A DNA stretch of 64,000 nucleotides, from assembly GCF_900115055.1 (NCBI RefSeq), contig NZ_FOVD01000005.1, positions 248,001-312,000 on the forward strand, given 5' to 3'. Source of the DNA: Chryseobacterium oleae (GTDB lineage: Bacteria; Bacteroidota; Bacteroidia; Flavobacteriales; Weeksellaceae). This document shows, one piece after another, positions 49,909-59,156 of this stretch (position 1 is the first letter of the stretch; every line of letters starts with the position of its first letter). The notes beneath the pieces are model-generated. The model was given only the letters and a program-made list of their open reading frames with translations. It did not search any database and was not told the DNA's origin. The position numbers and the translations under genes were made by a program.

Positions 49909-52900
49909 ATGAAGAAAACTTTATCTTTTTTATTTATATTTTGTATTTTCACCTTTAGCTTTGCCCAATTGGACAGAGAACATTGGTTTGCTCCCATGAT
50001 GGACAGGAGCGGAAGTCCGAATCCGTATCAGAAATTATACTTATCTACCAATAGAACCACTTCTTTTCCGGTAAATATTTATAACAACAATGTGCTTATA
50101 GGCACAGTAAATATCAGCAAAAACAATCCCCAGAAATTTGATGTACTCAGAAATTATATCATTACCACCAGCCAGACGGATCTGTTCACCCCTACTTCAA
50201 AAGGATTATATCTAAAGGCCGAGTTTCCTTTTTATGCCAATCTGAGATTCTCGGTATTTAATCACGCAGAGATCATTACTTCGAAAGGGATACCTTCCAC
50301 CGGAAAAAACTTTTACGCTGCCAACGCTCCCATTACGGTTAATAATCCTATTTTAAACTTTATGGCCAGCGTTCTCGCTACGGAAGACAATACAACAGTG
50401 ACCATAAGCGGATATAAACCTACCGCAGAATTTTCAAACGGAACTACAGGAGCCACGAATCCTACCATGACCTTTACCCTCAATAAAGGTCAGTCTTATA
50501 TTATAGACGGTATTGGTTCAGCTCCCGGGAATACAGATCCCTTTATCGGAGCTAAAATCACTGCTAATAAACCGGTCAATGTGACCAATGGAAATTTCAA
50601 CGGTCAGTATGCGGGAAACAATCCTACCAGTTCTGATATTCTAATGAATCAGGCCGTTCCTGTAGAAAGACTGGGAACTGAGTTTGCTCTTGTCAAAGGA
50701 AACGGTAGCATCGGCACCAATATGGAAGGAGCCATCGTCATTGCCACGGAAGATAATACCCAGATTTTTGTCAACGATGAAGTTCCTCCTCTTACGACGA
50801 TCAATGCGGGTCAGTATTTCGTTATTCCCGATTCAAAATATATGAATCAGGGAGGAGGTCATTATAATCTTTATTTAAGAACCTCTAAAAATGCTTACGT
50901 CTATCAGGTTCTCGCAGGAGATTCTGCTTCCGGAAGTGAGGTAGCCACCGGGGGATTTAATTTTATTCCCGCCCTGAACTGCTATCTTCCGAAACAGATT
51001 AATGAATTGGGTTTTATTAATGAGAATTTTGTTCACTCCAATGCCAACCCTTCCGGAATCCTAAATATTCCTACAAAGCTGAATCTTATTACCCAACGTG
51101 GGGCCAATGTTCAGGTCAACGGAGCAACTCCCCTGGCGTCAACAGGTCCGTTTAATATGACGGGGACCACCAACTGGGTAACGTATGGTATTCCCAATGT
51201 AACGGGAACCATCACAGTAGTTTCAGATAAGGCGATTACTGCAGGAATCAATGCAGGAAGCGATGCTGTAGGATATGGAGGCTTTTTTGCGGGCTTTCCT
51301 ACTCAGCCTGTTATTTTAAGGTCGGGAGGAACCTGCGTTCCGGGCATCGTTCTTACGGTAGACCCGATCATTTATGACACGTATCAGTGGTATGTGAACG
51401 GATCTATTATTCCAGGGGCTAACGCGGCATCCATTACCCCTACACAATCCGGATTTTATACCTGTTCAGTAACCATGGGAAGCTGTGCACCGCTGGTCAC
51501 CGAACAATTCAAGGTACTTAACTGTACAAAATTAAGTACATCAACCTATAATGTCTGTACTACGCAGACCATCACACCAGTATTTACAACCTCTACACAA
51601 ACACCGGTACCTTCTACAGTGGCTATTGTGACTCCTCCAACTTTGGGCACAGCGGTTATAAATTCTGTAACCGGCGTCATTACGTACAATGTGACTACAC
51701 CCGGAACTACAGGAACGGATACTTTTACCTATACATTTTGTGGAAATGATCCTGTTTTTACGGATTGTGAAACAGTAACAGTTACGATCAATATTTTATC
51801 TCTTCAGGTGATGAATGTGACCTTAAAAGCGTGTAATATTAATGGGCAGGGAACCTTTAATCTTACCTCTGCAAATGTTACCAACAATTCACCGGTAGAT
51901 ATCACCTACTACCCTACACTTGTAGATGCCCAGACAGAAAACTTAGCAGCTCTTATCACCGCACCCAATTCTTATACAGCTGCAGACGGCACTATCGTCT
52001 ATGCTGTCGTAAAAAACAGTATGGGCTGCAAAAGTATTGCCCAAATCACTCTTACCCTATACAATCTGGCCATCGTTCTGAATAATTACAACGGCATTTT
52101 CTGTGATGACAATATGGACGGAACGGTTACCGTCATACTCCCGAATATCACAGGCATTGTCCTGAATAACCCGGGCTATTTCACCATTGTAAAATACTAC
52201 GCTGCACTCGCTGATGCCAATGCCGGAAACGCCAATACGCTTCCTAACAGCTGGAGTTATACGGCCACTACAACCATTTATATCAGAGTGGAATCTCCGG
52301 ATGGCTGTGCTGTAGTGGTAAAACCTTTACAATTCAGTATTGGAGCGAGAATTCCTTTAATAACAACATCTGTGGCTACCAATGTCTGTGATGATGATCT
52401 GGACGGAACAAAAGCGGTTAATCTCGCTCAGTTTATCCCGTCGTTTACCATAGATCCGAACGTTACTTATACCTTCTTTACCACTTTAGCCAATGCACAG
52501 AATAATACCAGCCCAATAGCAGCAACTGTAAATATCACAGGGACTCAAACGTATTACATCAGATTCGAGAAAAACGGAGTCTGTCCTGAGGTGGGTTCCA
52601 TCAGAATTACAATTAAGACACCTAAGGGGTCTGATATTTTAAAGGACAAAGTAATTTGCCCTAAGGCTACAACAACATTAGATGCCGGTCCTGGGTTTGA
52701 AAAATACCTGTGGAGCACGGGAGCCACTTCGCCATCCATTTCCAATGTCACTGTGGGAACTTACTGGGTAGAGCTTACCTTCAATGGTTGTGTGTACAGA
52801 CAAACTGTTACCGTAACTGAATCACCCACCCCAATGATCACTTCTATTGAAATCAACGGAACTACAGTAACGGTAGGCGCAAGCGGTGGAACACCTCCTT

Positions 52901-53307
52901 ATGAATACTCTCTTGACGGAGTAAGCTGGCAGAGTTCAAATATTTTCAACAATGTACCAAGAGGTGCCCATAAAGTCTTTGTAAGAGATTCCAAATTATG
53001 TGAAGAAGTGACAAGACCATTTGCCATCATCAACCTGATCAATACCATCACTCCAAACGGTGACGGACATAATGAACAGATCGATTATTCTGCCTTAATG
53101 AGCAACACCAATCTGGAATTCAGAATATTCGACCGTTACGGAGCGGAGATTTTCAGAGGAAGTCCGGACAACAGATACACTTGGGACGGAAGAATGGGCG
53201 GAAGGCCTGTTCCTACCGCCACTTACTGGTATTTTATCAGCTGGAGCGAGTTTGGAACTGCTACTACGGTAAAATATTCGAGCTGGCTGCTGGTGAAGCA
53301 TAAATAG
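49909..53307 (+). CDS. Giant T9SS type B surface protein, paralog 4 (long form)
   Basis: A 1132-residue paralog with the full set of modules: signal peptide (about 1-20), IgGFc-binding-like region (DREHWFAPMMDRS, LATEDNTTVTISGY, GGFFAGFPTQPVI), Ig-like YQWYVNGSIIPGA, a cadherin-like module ending DCETVTVTIN, then FCDDNMDGTVTVILPN and VCDDDLDGTKAVNLAQ modules as in paralog 1, and the type B sorting domain (NTITPNGDGHNEQIDY, IFDRYGAEIFRGS). No terminator follows; a heptad-like repeat (element E) does. Role inferred as an adhesin or extracellular-matrix protein. Confidence 0.88.
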   Translation: MKKTLSFLFIFCIFTFSFAQLDREHWFAPMMDRSGSPNPYQKLYLSTNRTTSFPVNIYNNNVLIGTVNISKNNPQKFDVLRNYIITTSQTDLFTPTSKGLYLKAEFPFYANLRFSVFNHAEIITSKGIPSTGKNFYAANAPITVNNPILNFMASVLATEDNTTVTISGYKPTAEFSNGTTGATNPTMTFTLNKGQSYIIDGIGSAPGNTDPFIGAKITANKPVNVTNGNFNGQYAGNNPTSSDILMNQAVPVERLGTEFALVKGNGSIGTNMEGAIVIATEDNTQIFVNDEVPPLTTINAGQYFVIPDSKYMNQGGGHYNLYLRTSKNAYVYQVLAGDSASGSEVATGGFNFIPALNCYLPKQINELGFINENFVHSNANPSGILNIPTKLNLITQRGANVQVNGATPLASTGPFNMTGTTNWVTYGIPNVTGTITVVSDKAITAGINAGSDAVGYGGFFAGFPTQPVILRSGGTCVPGIVLTVDPIIYDTYQWYVNGSIIPGANAASITPTQSGFYTCSVTMGSCAPLVTEQFKVLNCTKLSTSTYNVCTTQTITPVFTTSTQTPVPSTVAIVTPPTLGTAVINSVTGVITYNVTTPGTTGTDTFTYTFCGNDPVFTDCETVTVTINILSLQVMNVTLKACNINGQGTFNLTSANVTNNSPVDITYYPTLVDAQTENLAALITAPNSYTAADGTIVYAVVKNSMGCKSIAQITLTLYNLAIVLNNYNGIFCDDNMDGTVTVILPNITGIVLNNPGYFTIVKYYAALADANAGNANTLPNSWSYTATTTIYIRVESPDGCAVVVKPLQFSIGARIPLITTSVATNVCDDDLDGTKAVNLAQFIPSFTIDPNVTYTFFTTLANAQNNTSPIAATVNITGTQTYYIRFEKNGVCPEVGSIRITIKTPKGSDILKDKVICPKATTTLDAGPGFEKYLWSTGATSPSISNVTVGTYWVELTFNGCVYRQTVTVTESPTPMITSIEINGTTVTVGASGGTPPYEYSLDGVSWQSSNIFNNVPRGAHKVFVRDSKLCEEVTRPFAIINLINTITPNGDGHNEQIDYSALMSNTNLEFRIFDRYGAEIFRGSPDNRYTWDGRMGGRPVPTATYWYFISWSEFGTATTVKYSSWLLVKHK

Positions 53308-53411
53308 GAGTTTGAGGCTGAGACTAAAGATGGAAGCTGGAAGAAGGAGGATTATTGCTTTTTCAGGGCTTAATAATTACTGGTTTCCATCTCCAGATTT
53401 CCTTGCTGCAT
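53308..53411. repeat. Degraded bipartite heptad element E
   Basis: About six loosely conserved 7-bp units (53311-53352; for example GAAGCTG then GAAGAAG) are followed by about 30 unique bases and a T, C-rich right arm (53383-53411, containing TTTCCAT and TTTCCTT) whose spacing drifts between 6 and 8. It lies just after the last giant surface gene. Its match to the family is weaker than for A-D and F. Confidence 0.5.
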
Positions 53412-53615
53412 TGGTAAAAAGGGGATTTTTTATTCTGAATTTAAGATAAATCATTTTCGTGATATTGGTTGAAATTTTACCCTATCGTTCTAATTTATAT
53501 AAGTTTATAACATTCATTAACAGTTTAGTATTAAAGTTTAATATAACTTTAACCTGAGATCACTATCTTAATAGGTATAAATTGCTGTATTTCTACGTAA
53601 TTTTGCCCTAATTAT
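53412..53615. other. AT-rich gap before the carboxypeptidase-like regulatory gene
   Basis: About 200 bases with no frame. Ends with a possible -7 region near 53595-53604 (ACGTAATTTTGCC), which fits TAnnTTTG (TAATTTTG), about 15 bases before the ATG at 53616. Confidence 0.4.
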
Positions 53616-54404
53616 ATGAAGAAGCTAATTACCCTTTTGATGCTGGTTTTTCTAGCAAAAGTCAGTGCACAGATCTACTCCGGAGAGGTATTCTTAAGAG
53701 ATAATTCGATCTTATATCTTAACCAGGTGTATGTCACCAATCTGAATACTCAGAAAACCGTACTTACCGATTATAACGGCACCTATAACATACCTGCAGT
53801 TCCGGGGGATGTGATTCGCTTTACCTCCATTGTTACTGAAAGAAAGGACGTGAAACTGACTTCCCAGATGATACAGCAGAAAAATTTAATAGAATTAAAA
53901 ATTGCGTATTACGAGATCCAGGAAATTGTATTAAACCGCTTTAAGCCTACCGGAAATCTAAGATATGACGTCAATTCTATCCGGAAAGTAGATAAAGGAC
54001 TGGCCCTTAAAAAAGTGATCGGCCTGCCTGAGCCAAAAGGTGACGGAACTTCTCCTGAGCTTCCTGTGGCCGGATTACGGGACGGAGGGCTTACTTTCAG
54101 TCTGGAAAGCATCTACGACATCCTTTCGGGAGACAGAAAGAAAAAGCAACGTTATATGGCCTATGAAAGGATGAATAATTCTGTGTCTCAGATCAAAAAT
54201 TATCTTGGGAAAGATTATTTTGCCAAATTTAAGATTCCGGAAAACCTTATCGATAACTTCCTTCAGTTTGTGTATACCTCAGAAAATATAGAGGCATATG
54301 TACTGGCCGGCAATTTTGAAGCGATAAAAGTCCCGATTGAAAAATATCTTCCGATCTATCAGAAAAGGCTGAAAACCTCGAATCTTCAGGAAGTAATCAA
54401 GTAA
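53616..54404 (+). CDS. Secreted protein with carboxypeptidase-like regulatory (CNA-B-like) domain
   Basis: A 262-residue exported protein. Signal peptide about 1-18 (ends VSAQ). Residues 20-100 form a carboxypeptidase-regulatory-like fold (GEVFLRDNSILYLNQVYVTNLNTQ shape, then TDYNGTYNIPAVPGDVIRFT) as used by TonB-dependent receptors and surface proteins. The rest is charged and helical (QEIVLNRFKP onward, KKKQRYMAYERM, YLPIYQKRL). No sorting tail or lipobox, so probably periplasmic. Function unknown. Single gene with a strong terminator. Confidence 0.82.
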   Translation: MKKLITLLMLVFLAKVSAQIYSGEVFLRDNSILYLNQVYVTNLNTQKTVLTDYNGTYNIPAVPGDVIRFTSIVTERKDVKLTSQMIQQKNLIELKIAYYEIQEIVLNRFKPTGNLRYDVNSIRKVDKGLALKKVIGLPEPKGDGTSPELPVAGLRDGGLTFSLESIYDILSGDRKKKQRYMAYERMNNSVSQIKNYLGKDYFAKFKIPENLIDNFLQFVYTSENIEAYVLAGNFEAIKVPIEKYLPIYQKRLKTSNLQEVIK

Positions 54405-54425
54405 TTTTTCGAAATAAATACTACT

Positions 54426-54474
54426 AAAGAAATGTATACTATGTAAAATTTATAGTATACATTTCTTTTTTGTT
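54426..54474 (+). terminator. Terminator after the carboxypeptidase-like regulatory gene
   Basis: A perfect 17-bp AT-rich stem (AGAAATGTATACTAT and its complement), 9-base loop and T6. Confidence 0.9.
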
Positions 54475-54606
54475 TAAAATTATGCTTAATTTCATATCAC
54501 AATTAAGTGTTTAAAATAAAAACAACAGAACACCGTTATTATTGAGAAACTAATTGACCAAACACAAATTAAGAGAGAACACCAAACTTTTACTTAATAT
54601 TAGTCA

Positions 54607-55380
54607 ATGAAAAAATTACTTTTACTTTTTGTTTCCGTTCTTTGTTTTAGTGTGTCTGCCCAGAAAAAGGGAAAAGACTACAGCAATATTATAAAAAGTA
54701 AGAACATCTATGAGATCAATGCTTTCCTCAGAGATGCCCATCCTGATGATCCGCGAAGGTCTGTTCTGAAACCCCGCGTCATGGAATTGATGACCGCCTA
54801 CATTAAAGACGCCCATCCCGCAGATCAGAAAGTAAAAGATATGCAGGAAATGCTTGCCCTGCTGAAAAGAAGACCGTCTACGAAGATCAGTTTCGATGAA
54901 ATGAATGCGATTATCAAACAGAAACAGATTGCAAAATATAAAGCAGAACTTGCTGCTAAAAAATCCAACGTGGTTTATACCCCAAGTATTGCCCAGAACA
55001 CATTTGTCGTTAATGCCGCTGCCAATACAGCCATTCCCAATGCCGAAGCCGAAGAATTCAATATGCTGATGGCCGTGAATCCTGTAGAGCACCAGAACAA
55101 AACCGTAAAAATATTAAACTCGTTATTCGATAACGACCCCAACAGTAAAGAAAGTATCGTTCTTATCCAGAACAAATCCGACTGCAATATCATTGTCAGA
55201 ATGGAAGGCGTAGGAACCACCAAATACAGGCTCGCTGTTCCGGCCCATGATGAGAGCTCGATTGTCATAGATAAGGGCCAGTATCTCTTCACCAGCCTTG
55301 TCTGCGGCGCGCAGTACGCTTCACAGAAAACAATCCAGAAAGCAATCATGGTAGCACTGGGAACTTCAGCTGCTCCATAA
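54607..55380 (+). CDS. Secreted DUF6759-like protein, paralog 2
   Basis: A 257-residue exported protein closely related to that at 38634. Signal peptide about 1-18 (ends VSAQ), then KKGKDYSNI, a helical middle with DAHPDDPRR and DAHPADQ, and the C-terminal domain (about 170-257) with IQNKSDCNIIVRMEG, VIDKGQYLFTSLVCGAQYAS and two conserved cysteines. The role is unknown. Together with 38634 and 57543 it brackets the giant surface-protein array. Single gene. Confidence 0.75.
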   Translation: MKKLLLLFVSVLCFSVSAQKKGKDYSNIIKSKNIYEINAFLRDAHPDDPRRSVLKPRVMELMTAYIKDAHPADQKVKDMQEMLALLKRRPSTKISFDEMNAIIKQKQIAKYKAELAAKKSNVVYTPSIAQNTFVVNAAANTAIPNAEAEEFNMLMAVNPVEHQNKTVKILNSLFDNDPNSKESIVLIQNKSDCNIIVRMEGVGTTKYRLAVPAHDESSIVIDKGQYLFTSLVCGAQYASQKTIQKAIMVALGTSAAP

Positions 55381-55478
55381 ACCCTTCATAAATATACTCA
55401 GTACATGTCTTTTATAGGTAAAAGGCACGATAATCTATGTAAAATTTGCTATTTTTGCGGGATTTTATAAATGACTCG

Positions 55479-56156
55479 ATGGGCAAAAATAAACTAGCAA
55501 GATTCGCAGAAAACAAGATTTTACCGAACGTAATTCAGCCAACCAGAGAAGATGCGCTGAAAGGTTCTCCCCTTAAAGGAACATGGAGAAAGGAATTCTT
55601 CAAGAACGACAATCCAATTGTACTGGAACTGGGCTGCGGAAAAGGAGAATATTCTGTAGGACTTGCGAAAACATTTCCTAAAAAAAACTTCATCGGGATC
55701 GATATCAAAGGGGCAAGATTCTGGTTCGGCGCTAAAGAAGCTGTAGAAAACGGCATGAATAATGTGGCTTTCCTGAGAACACAGATCGAGCTGGTAGATC
55801 ATTTTTTTGCTGAAAATGAAGTGGACGAAATCTGGATTACATTCCCAGATCCTCAGATCAAATACAGACGTACCAAGCACAGGCTGACCCATCCTGACTT
55901 TTTAGAACGGTACAAGAGATTCCTGAAACCGGGTGGAATTGTTCATCTAAAAACAGATTCAGAGTTTCTGCATGGTTATACTTTAGGGTATCTACAGGGT
56001 GCAGGGCATGAAATCATCAGCGCACACCACGATATCTATGGGGCTCCTGAATATGATCCGGGTACAGAACATTTAAGAGATATAAAAACCTATTATGAAG
56101 AGCTTTTCTCAGCAAAAGGAAAGACGATAACGTATATAAAGTTTAGAATACATTAA
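55479..56156 (+). CDS. trmB: tRNA (guanine-46-N7)-methyltransferase
   Basis: Methylates G46 in the variable loop of tRNAs. In the 225 residues ELGCGKGEYSVGLA is the SAM loop, FIGIDIKGARFWFGAKEA the acidic loop, and ITFPDPQIKYRRTKHRLTHPDFL the family signature with the catalytic Asp and RR-x-K-x-R. The start is the ATG at 55479: the longer frame begins with a TTG inside the promoter, whose -7 box TATTTTTG is at 55450-55457. Terminator follows. Confidence 0.94.
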   Translation: MGKNKLARFAENKILPNVIQPTREDALKGSPLKGTWRKEFFKNDNPIVLELGCGKGEYSVGLAKTFPKKNFIGIDIKGARFWFGAKEAVENGMNNVAFLRTQIELVDHFFAENEVDEIWITFPDPQIKYRRTKHRLTHPDFLERYKRFLKPGGIVHLKTDSEFLHGYTLGYLQGAGHEIISAHHDIYGAPEYDPGTEHLRDIKTYYEELFSAKGKTITYIKFRIH

Positions 56157-56191
56157 AAATTCTCCTATCTGAAGAAACGATACAGGATTAT

Positions 56192-56227
56192 AAAACAGTA
56201 AAGATCATTACATCTTTACTGTTTTTT
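56192..56227 (+). terminator. Terminator after trmB
   Basis: AAACAGTAAAGAT and ATCTTTACTGTTT arms, a 6-base loop and a T run. Confidence 0.9.
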
Positions 56228-56345
56228 GCTTCATGAATAACCTTTAAAACCAAGTAACTCTGTTACGAGTTAAGCCCGGGTTCCGGAGGATTTAAAACCA
56301 AGCAAATTACTAATCTTTAAAACAATAGTATCTTCTATATGTAAC

Positions 56346-56377
56346 ACAAACAGTCTTTATTAATAAAGACCGTTTGT
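56346..56377. terminator. Hairpin after the 56401 gene
   Basis: ACAAACAGTCTTTAT and ATAAAGACCGTTTGT arms (one mismatch) with a TA loop. No clear T tract on either side, so it is a weak terminator or a decayed repeat. Confidence 0.45.
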
Positions 56378-56400
56378 ATCACAATTATGAATTACTCCTT

Positions 56401-57303
56401 TTATTCTTTGATATAGACATCTGCTTTACTCTGTACTCCCCATATTTGAAAAGGGTTACCCACAGCACCTGCTGCACCCTCCCGTACCACTTCCAAAGCA
56501 AAAGTATAGGTCCCTGGTGCAAGATTATTTAAAGAATAATTTAAAGGAAAATTAAACCTAACACCATCTCCATTTGAGTGAGTGGCTGCCCAAGAACACA
56601 TCATAGCACTGTTGTAAGTAGCAGATGAAACACCTGTCTGCTGAATCCGAAAACGAAGAGATCCCATACCAGCGGCACCAGTATAAGTGTCGCCCCAACC
56701 TATAAAGCTTAAAACTACTCTTGATTGACTTGCCCCTGTAGGTACCGTAACGGTAACGCTAGAATTATTAATGGTTGTATAATTGTTTCCTGCCGGTATT
56801 TGTTGGGCAGTATTAATAACGCCATTTAAATCAGTGGAATTGAGCATCCAGCTATTATTCCCAGCATTCGCTATAGCACCAATATCCCATCCAGTGGTTT
56901 CGTTAGCCGTAATCAAAGCATAAGCTCCTGCTCTTAATGAGTAAGTATTAGCATTAGCCTTAGATCCTCCAAACCTAAAAAAATCTCCAGAAGCAGTGGT
57001 CAGGGTTAATGTGTTAGAAGCACTATTATTTTTTATGAAATATACCCTTCCTCTGAAATCATTTGCTGAGCTATTTGTCGTAGTTTTAGAAGGAAATGTA
57101 AGTACAGTATTTGATGTTCCGGTAAAAGATACCTGATAATCTTGATTGGTCAGTGTATAATTTCCCGTTATAGAAGTGTAAGGTGCCTCAAATGATCCAT
57201 TTACAGTTAACGTACTAGAGGGGAGGGTGGTATTAACACCAACTTGAGATTGTGCAATAACCGCAAACAACATTGCAGATGCAAAAATAATTTTGTTTTT
57301 CAT
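56401..57303 (-). CDS. Secreted beta-rich protein of unknown function (tail-fibre-like opening)
   Basis: A 300-residue exported protein. Signal peptide about 1-20 (ends AQSQ). Right after it GVNTTLPSSTLTVNGSFEAP is the start pattern shared by many Chryseobacterium secreted proteins that resemble phage tail-fibre or adhesin heads. The rest is Ser, Thr, Asn-rich and beta-rich, with a jelly-roll-like second half (VVLSFIGWGDTYTGAAG to YTFALEVVREG). No sorting tail. Composition differs from the neighbours (more Ser/Thr). No partner gene is adjacent. Confidence 0.72.
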   Translation of the reverse strand: MKNKIIFASAMLFAVIAQSQVGVNTTLPSSTLTVNGSFEAPYTSITGNYTLTNQDYQVSFTGTSNTVLTFPSKTTTNSSANDFRGRVYFIKNNSASNTLTLTTASGDFFRFGGSKANANTYSLRAGAYALITANETTGWDIGAIANAGNNSWMLNSTDLNGVINTAQQIPAGNNYTTINNSSVTVTVPTGASQSRVVLSFIGWGDTYTGAAGMGSLRFRIQQTGVSSATYNSAMMCSWAATHSNGDGVRFNFPLNYSLNNLAPGTYTFALEVVREGAAGAVGNPFQIWGVQSKADVYIKE

Positions 57304-57542
57304 TCTATTTGTATTTGTACCACAAATATAATATCGCGAAAAAACAAAAGCTACTTTAAAAGATAAAATTCACTTTTTTGACAAAAAAAACAAAATATAA
57401 TATCGAATAATTAAATATATTAATAAAAAAAAATACATTTACATCAAATTATAAACTAATAAAAAAAACATCTTGTCCCTTTCCTATTCATCATTATTAA
57501 TTTCACTATATTTAGTAAATTAAAATCTTAATTAAGATAAAT
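57304..57542. other. AT-rich divergent gap
   Basis: About 239 bases of very AT-rich DNA between divergent genes, with homopolymeric A runs. It must hold the promoter of the 56401 gene (minus strand) and of the lipoprotein at 57543, but no box stands out from the background. Confidence 0.3.
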
Positions 57543-57986
57543 ATGACAATGAAAAAAGCATTGTTGTTTTATGGCATAGCATTCACCATCCTCAACAGCT
57601 GTAATGTAAATTACGGCAGCTATCCTACAAGAACTACATATCCTACGGGTTCAGGAAGCAGCACAGCCACTACGGAAAGGGAGTATGCTGAGCTTATTAA
57701 AACTTACAAACCTGAAACGGCAGATGTCTTAAATGATCTGTTGAACGCAGATTCTCCTTCTAATCCCAAAACGTCGATTTCTGTAGAGAATCAGTCACGG
57801 TGTAATATGGTTCTTACCGTGAGCGGAAACGGTTTCTTTAAAAAGATCCCGATAGCTTCGGGTAAAGTGGGTTATACCATGGTTCCTAAAAACCAGAATT
57901 ACAGACTTTCAGGAATGCTTTGTAATTCTTCTTATCAGTCTACGAAATTCATTTCAACATCATACGCTATTAAGCTTACCAACTAA
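57543..57986 (+). CDS. DUF6759-like lipoprotein, paralog 3 (short)
   Basis: A 147-residue lipoprotein. Signal peptide with lipobox ILNSC (Cys20), then a Thr, Tyr, Ser-rich spacer and one C-terminal domain (about 60-147) homologous to the ends of the proteins at 38634 and 54607: SVENQSRCNMVLTVSG, then NYRLSGMLCNSSY, with the same two cysteines. The helical middle of the longer paralogs is missing. A second ATG six bases downstream (57549) starts the usual MKK signal and may be the true start. Function unknown. Confidence 0.72.
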   Translation: MTMKKALLFYGIAFTILNSCNVNYGSYPTRTTYPTGSGSSTATTEREYAELIKTYKPETADVLNDLLNADSPSNPKTSISVENQSRCNMVLTVSGNGFFKKIPIASGKVGYTMVPKNQNYRLSGMLCNSSYQSTKFISTSYAIKLTN

Positions 57987-58250
57987 CAAAAATCCTTTTT
58001 ATAGAGCGGTCTTTGACGCAAAGATCAATTATTACAATGTATCAGAATCAATTTCATTGATTCCTATGAAGGGTATGGACATATAATGATCTAAGATTTC
58101 ACGCAGATTAATCAAATAATGCAGATTTTTATTTTTGCTGATCCGTTCTATGCGAGATTAATTAATCTTTGTTTAATCAAAAACTTTTAGAATTATCCGA
58201 TATTTATAATTTGTTCACTACTATACCTGTTGGAAAGTATATGACATAAC
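57987..58250. repeat. Gap with degenerate GCAGATT-type repeats
   Basis: About 260 bases without a gene. GCAGATT recurs at 58103-58109 and 58121-58127 (18 bases apart), and the left part has GACGCAAAGATC. Repeats of this CGCAAAG or CGCAGATT class are scattered between genes in many Bacteroidota; this copy is decayed. Confidence 0.4.
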
Positions 58251-58283
58251 AAAAAAACGCTGGACCAAGATCCAGCGTTTTTC
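58251..58283 (-). terminator. Terminator after rpsB
   Basis: AACGCTGGA and TCCAGCGTT arms with a 6-base loop, followed by a T7 on the minus strand. Confidence 0.92.
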
Positions 58284-58305
58284 CTATATTAAAGAAAATC
58301 TTTAA

Positions 58306-59067
58306 TTATTCAGCATCGAAATCAGCATCTGTTTCAGCAGATACCTTTTCTCCTTCTTCTTTAGATTTTTCTTTATCAGCTTTTCTTTGAGACTGACCTT
58401 CTTTGATAGAATCAGAAACAATGTTTAAGATCATATCAATAGACTTAGAAGCATCATCGTTTCCTGGGATAACGAAGTCCACTTTTCTTGGGTCAGAGTT
58501 TGTATCAACAATACCGAAAACTGGAATACCTAATTTCTTAGCTTCAGTTACAGCGATGTGTTCTCTCATGATATCTACAACGAAGATTGCAGAAGGAAGA
58601 CGAACCATGTCAGAGATAGAACCTAAGTTTTTCTCTAAGTTAGCTCTTTGTCTGTCTACTTGTAATCTTTCTTTTTTAGATAAAGTTTCGAACGTACCGT
58701 CTTTTTTCATTTTGTCGATATGGTTCATTTTCTTTACCGCCTTTCTGATTGTAACGAAGTTCGTTAACATACCTCCAGGCCATCTTTCTGTAATATAAGG
58801 CATATTAAGTTCAGCAGCATGCTTTGCAACTACTTCTTTCGCTTGCTTCTTAGTAGCTACGAAAAGAACTTTTTTACCTGCAGAAGTTAATTTTTCTAAA
58901 GCACTACAAGCTTCATCTAATTTAACTGCTGTTTTATGTAAGTCTACAATGTGAATACCGTTTTTCTCCATAAAAATGTATGGAGCCATATTTGGATTCC
59001 ACTTTCTGGTCATGTGACCGAAGTGTACGCCAGCCTCTAAAAGGTCTTTTACATTTGCTTTTGCCAT
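58306..59067 (-). CDS. rpsB: 30S ribosomal protein S2
   Basis: A 253-residue small-subunit protein: VKDLLEAGVHFGHMTRKWNPNM start, GIHIVDLHKT, RWPGGMLTNF, GIPVFGIVDTNSDP, then an acidic tail. Last gene of rplM-rpsI-rpsB. tsf, its normal downstream neighbour, is absent here and is found at 39539 on the other strand. Element F lies between it and rpsI. Confidence 0.97.
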   Translation of the reverse strand: MAKANVKDLLEAGVHFGHMTRKWNPNMAPYIFMEKNGIHIVDLHKTAVKLDEACSALEKLTSAGKKVLFVATKKQAKEVVAKHAAELNMPYITERWPGGMLTNFVTIRKAVKKMNHIDKMKKDGTFETLSKKERLQVDRQRANLEKNLGSISDMVRLPSAIFVVDIMREHIAVTEAKKLGIPVFGIVDTNSDPRKVDFVIPGNDDASKSIDMILNIVSDSIKEGQSQRKADKEKSKEEGEKVSAETDADFDAE

Positions 59068-59156
59068 GTTTTCTGTTTTTGTTAGTTTACTTTCCGTTTC
59101 TTAAACAATCAACAACTTCTTTAGATGGGAGAAGTGTTTGGATGCTAAACGTAACG

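Noticed and set aside
54622..55349. Two long minus-strand frames (156 and 124 codons) opposite the DUF6759-like gene
   Set aside because: The plus-strand gene has a signal peptide and a domain shared with two paralogs; the opposite frames have neither.
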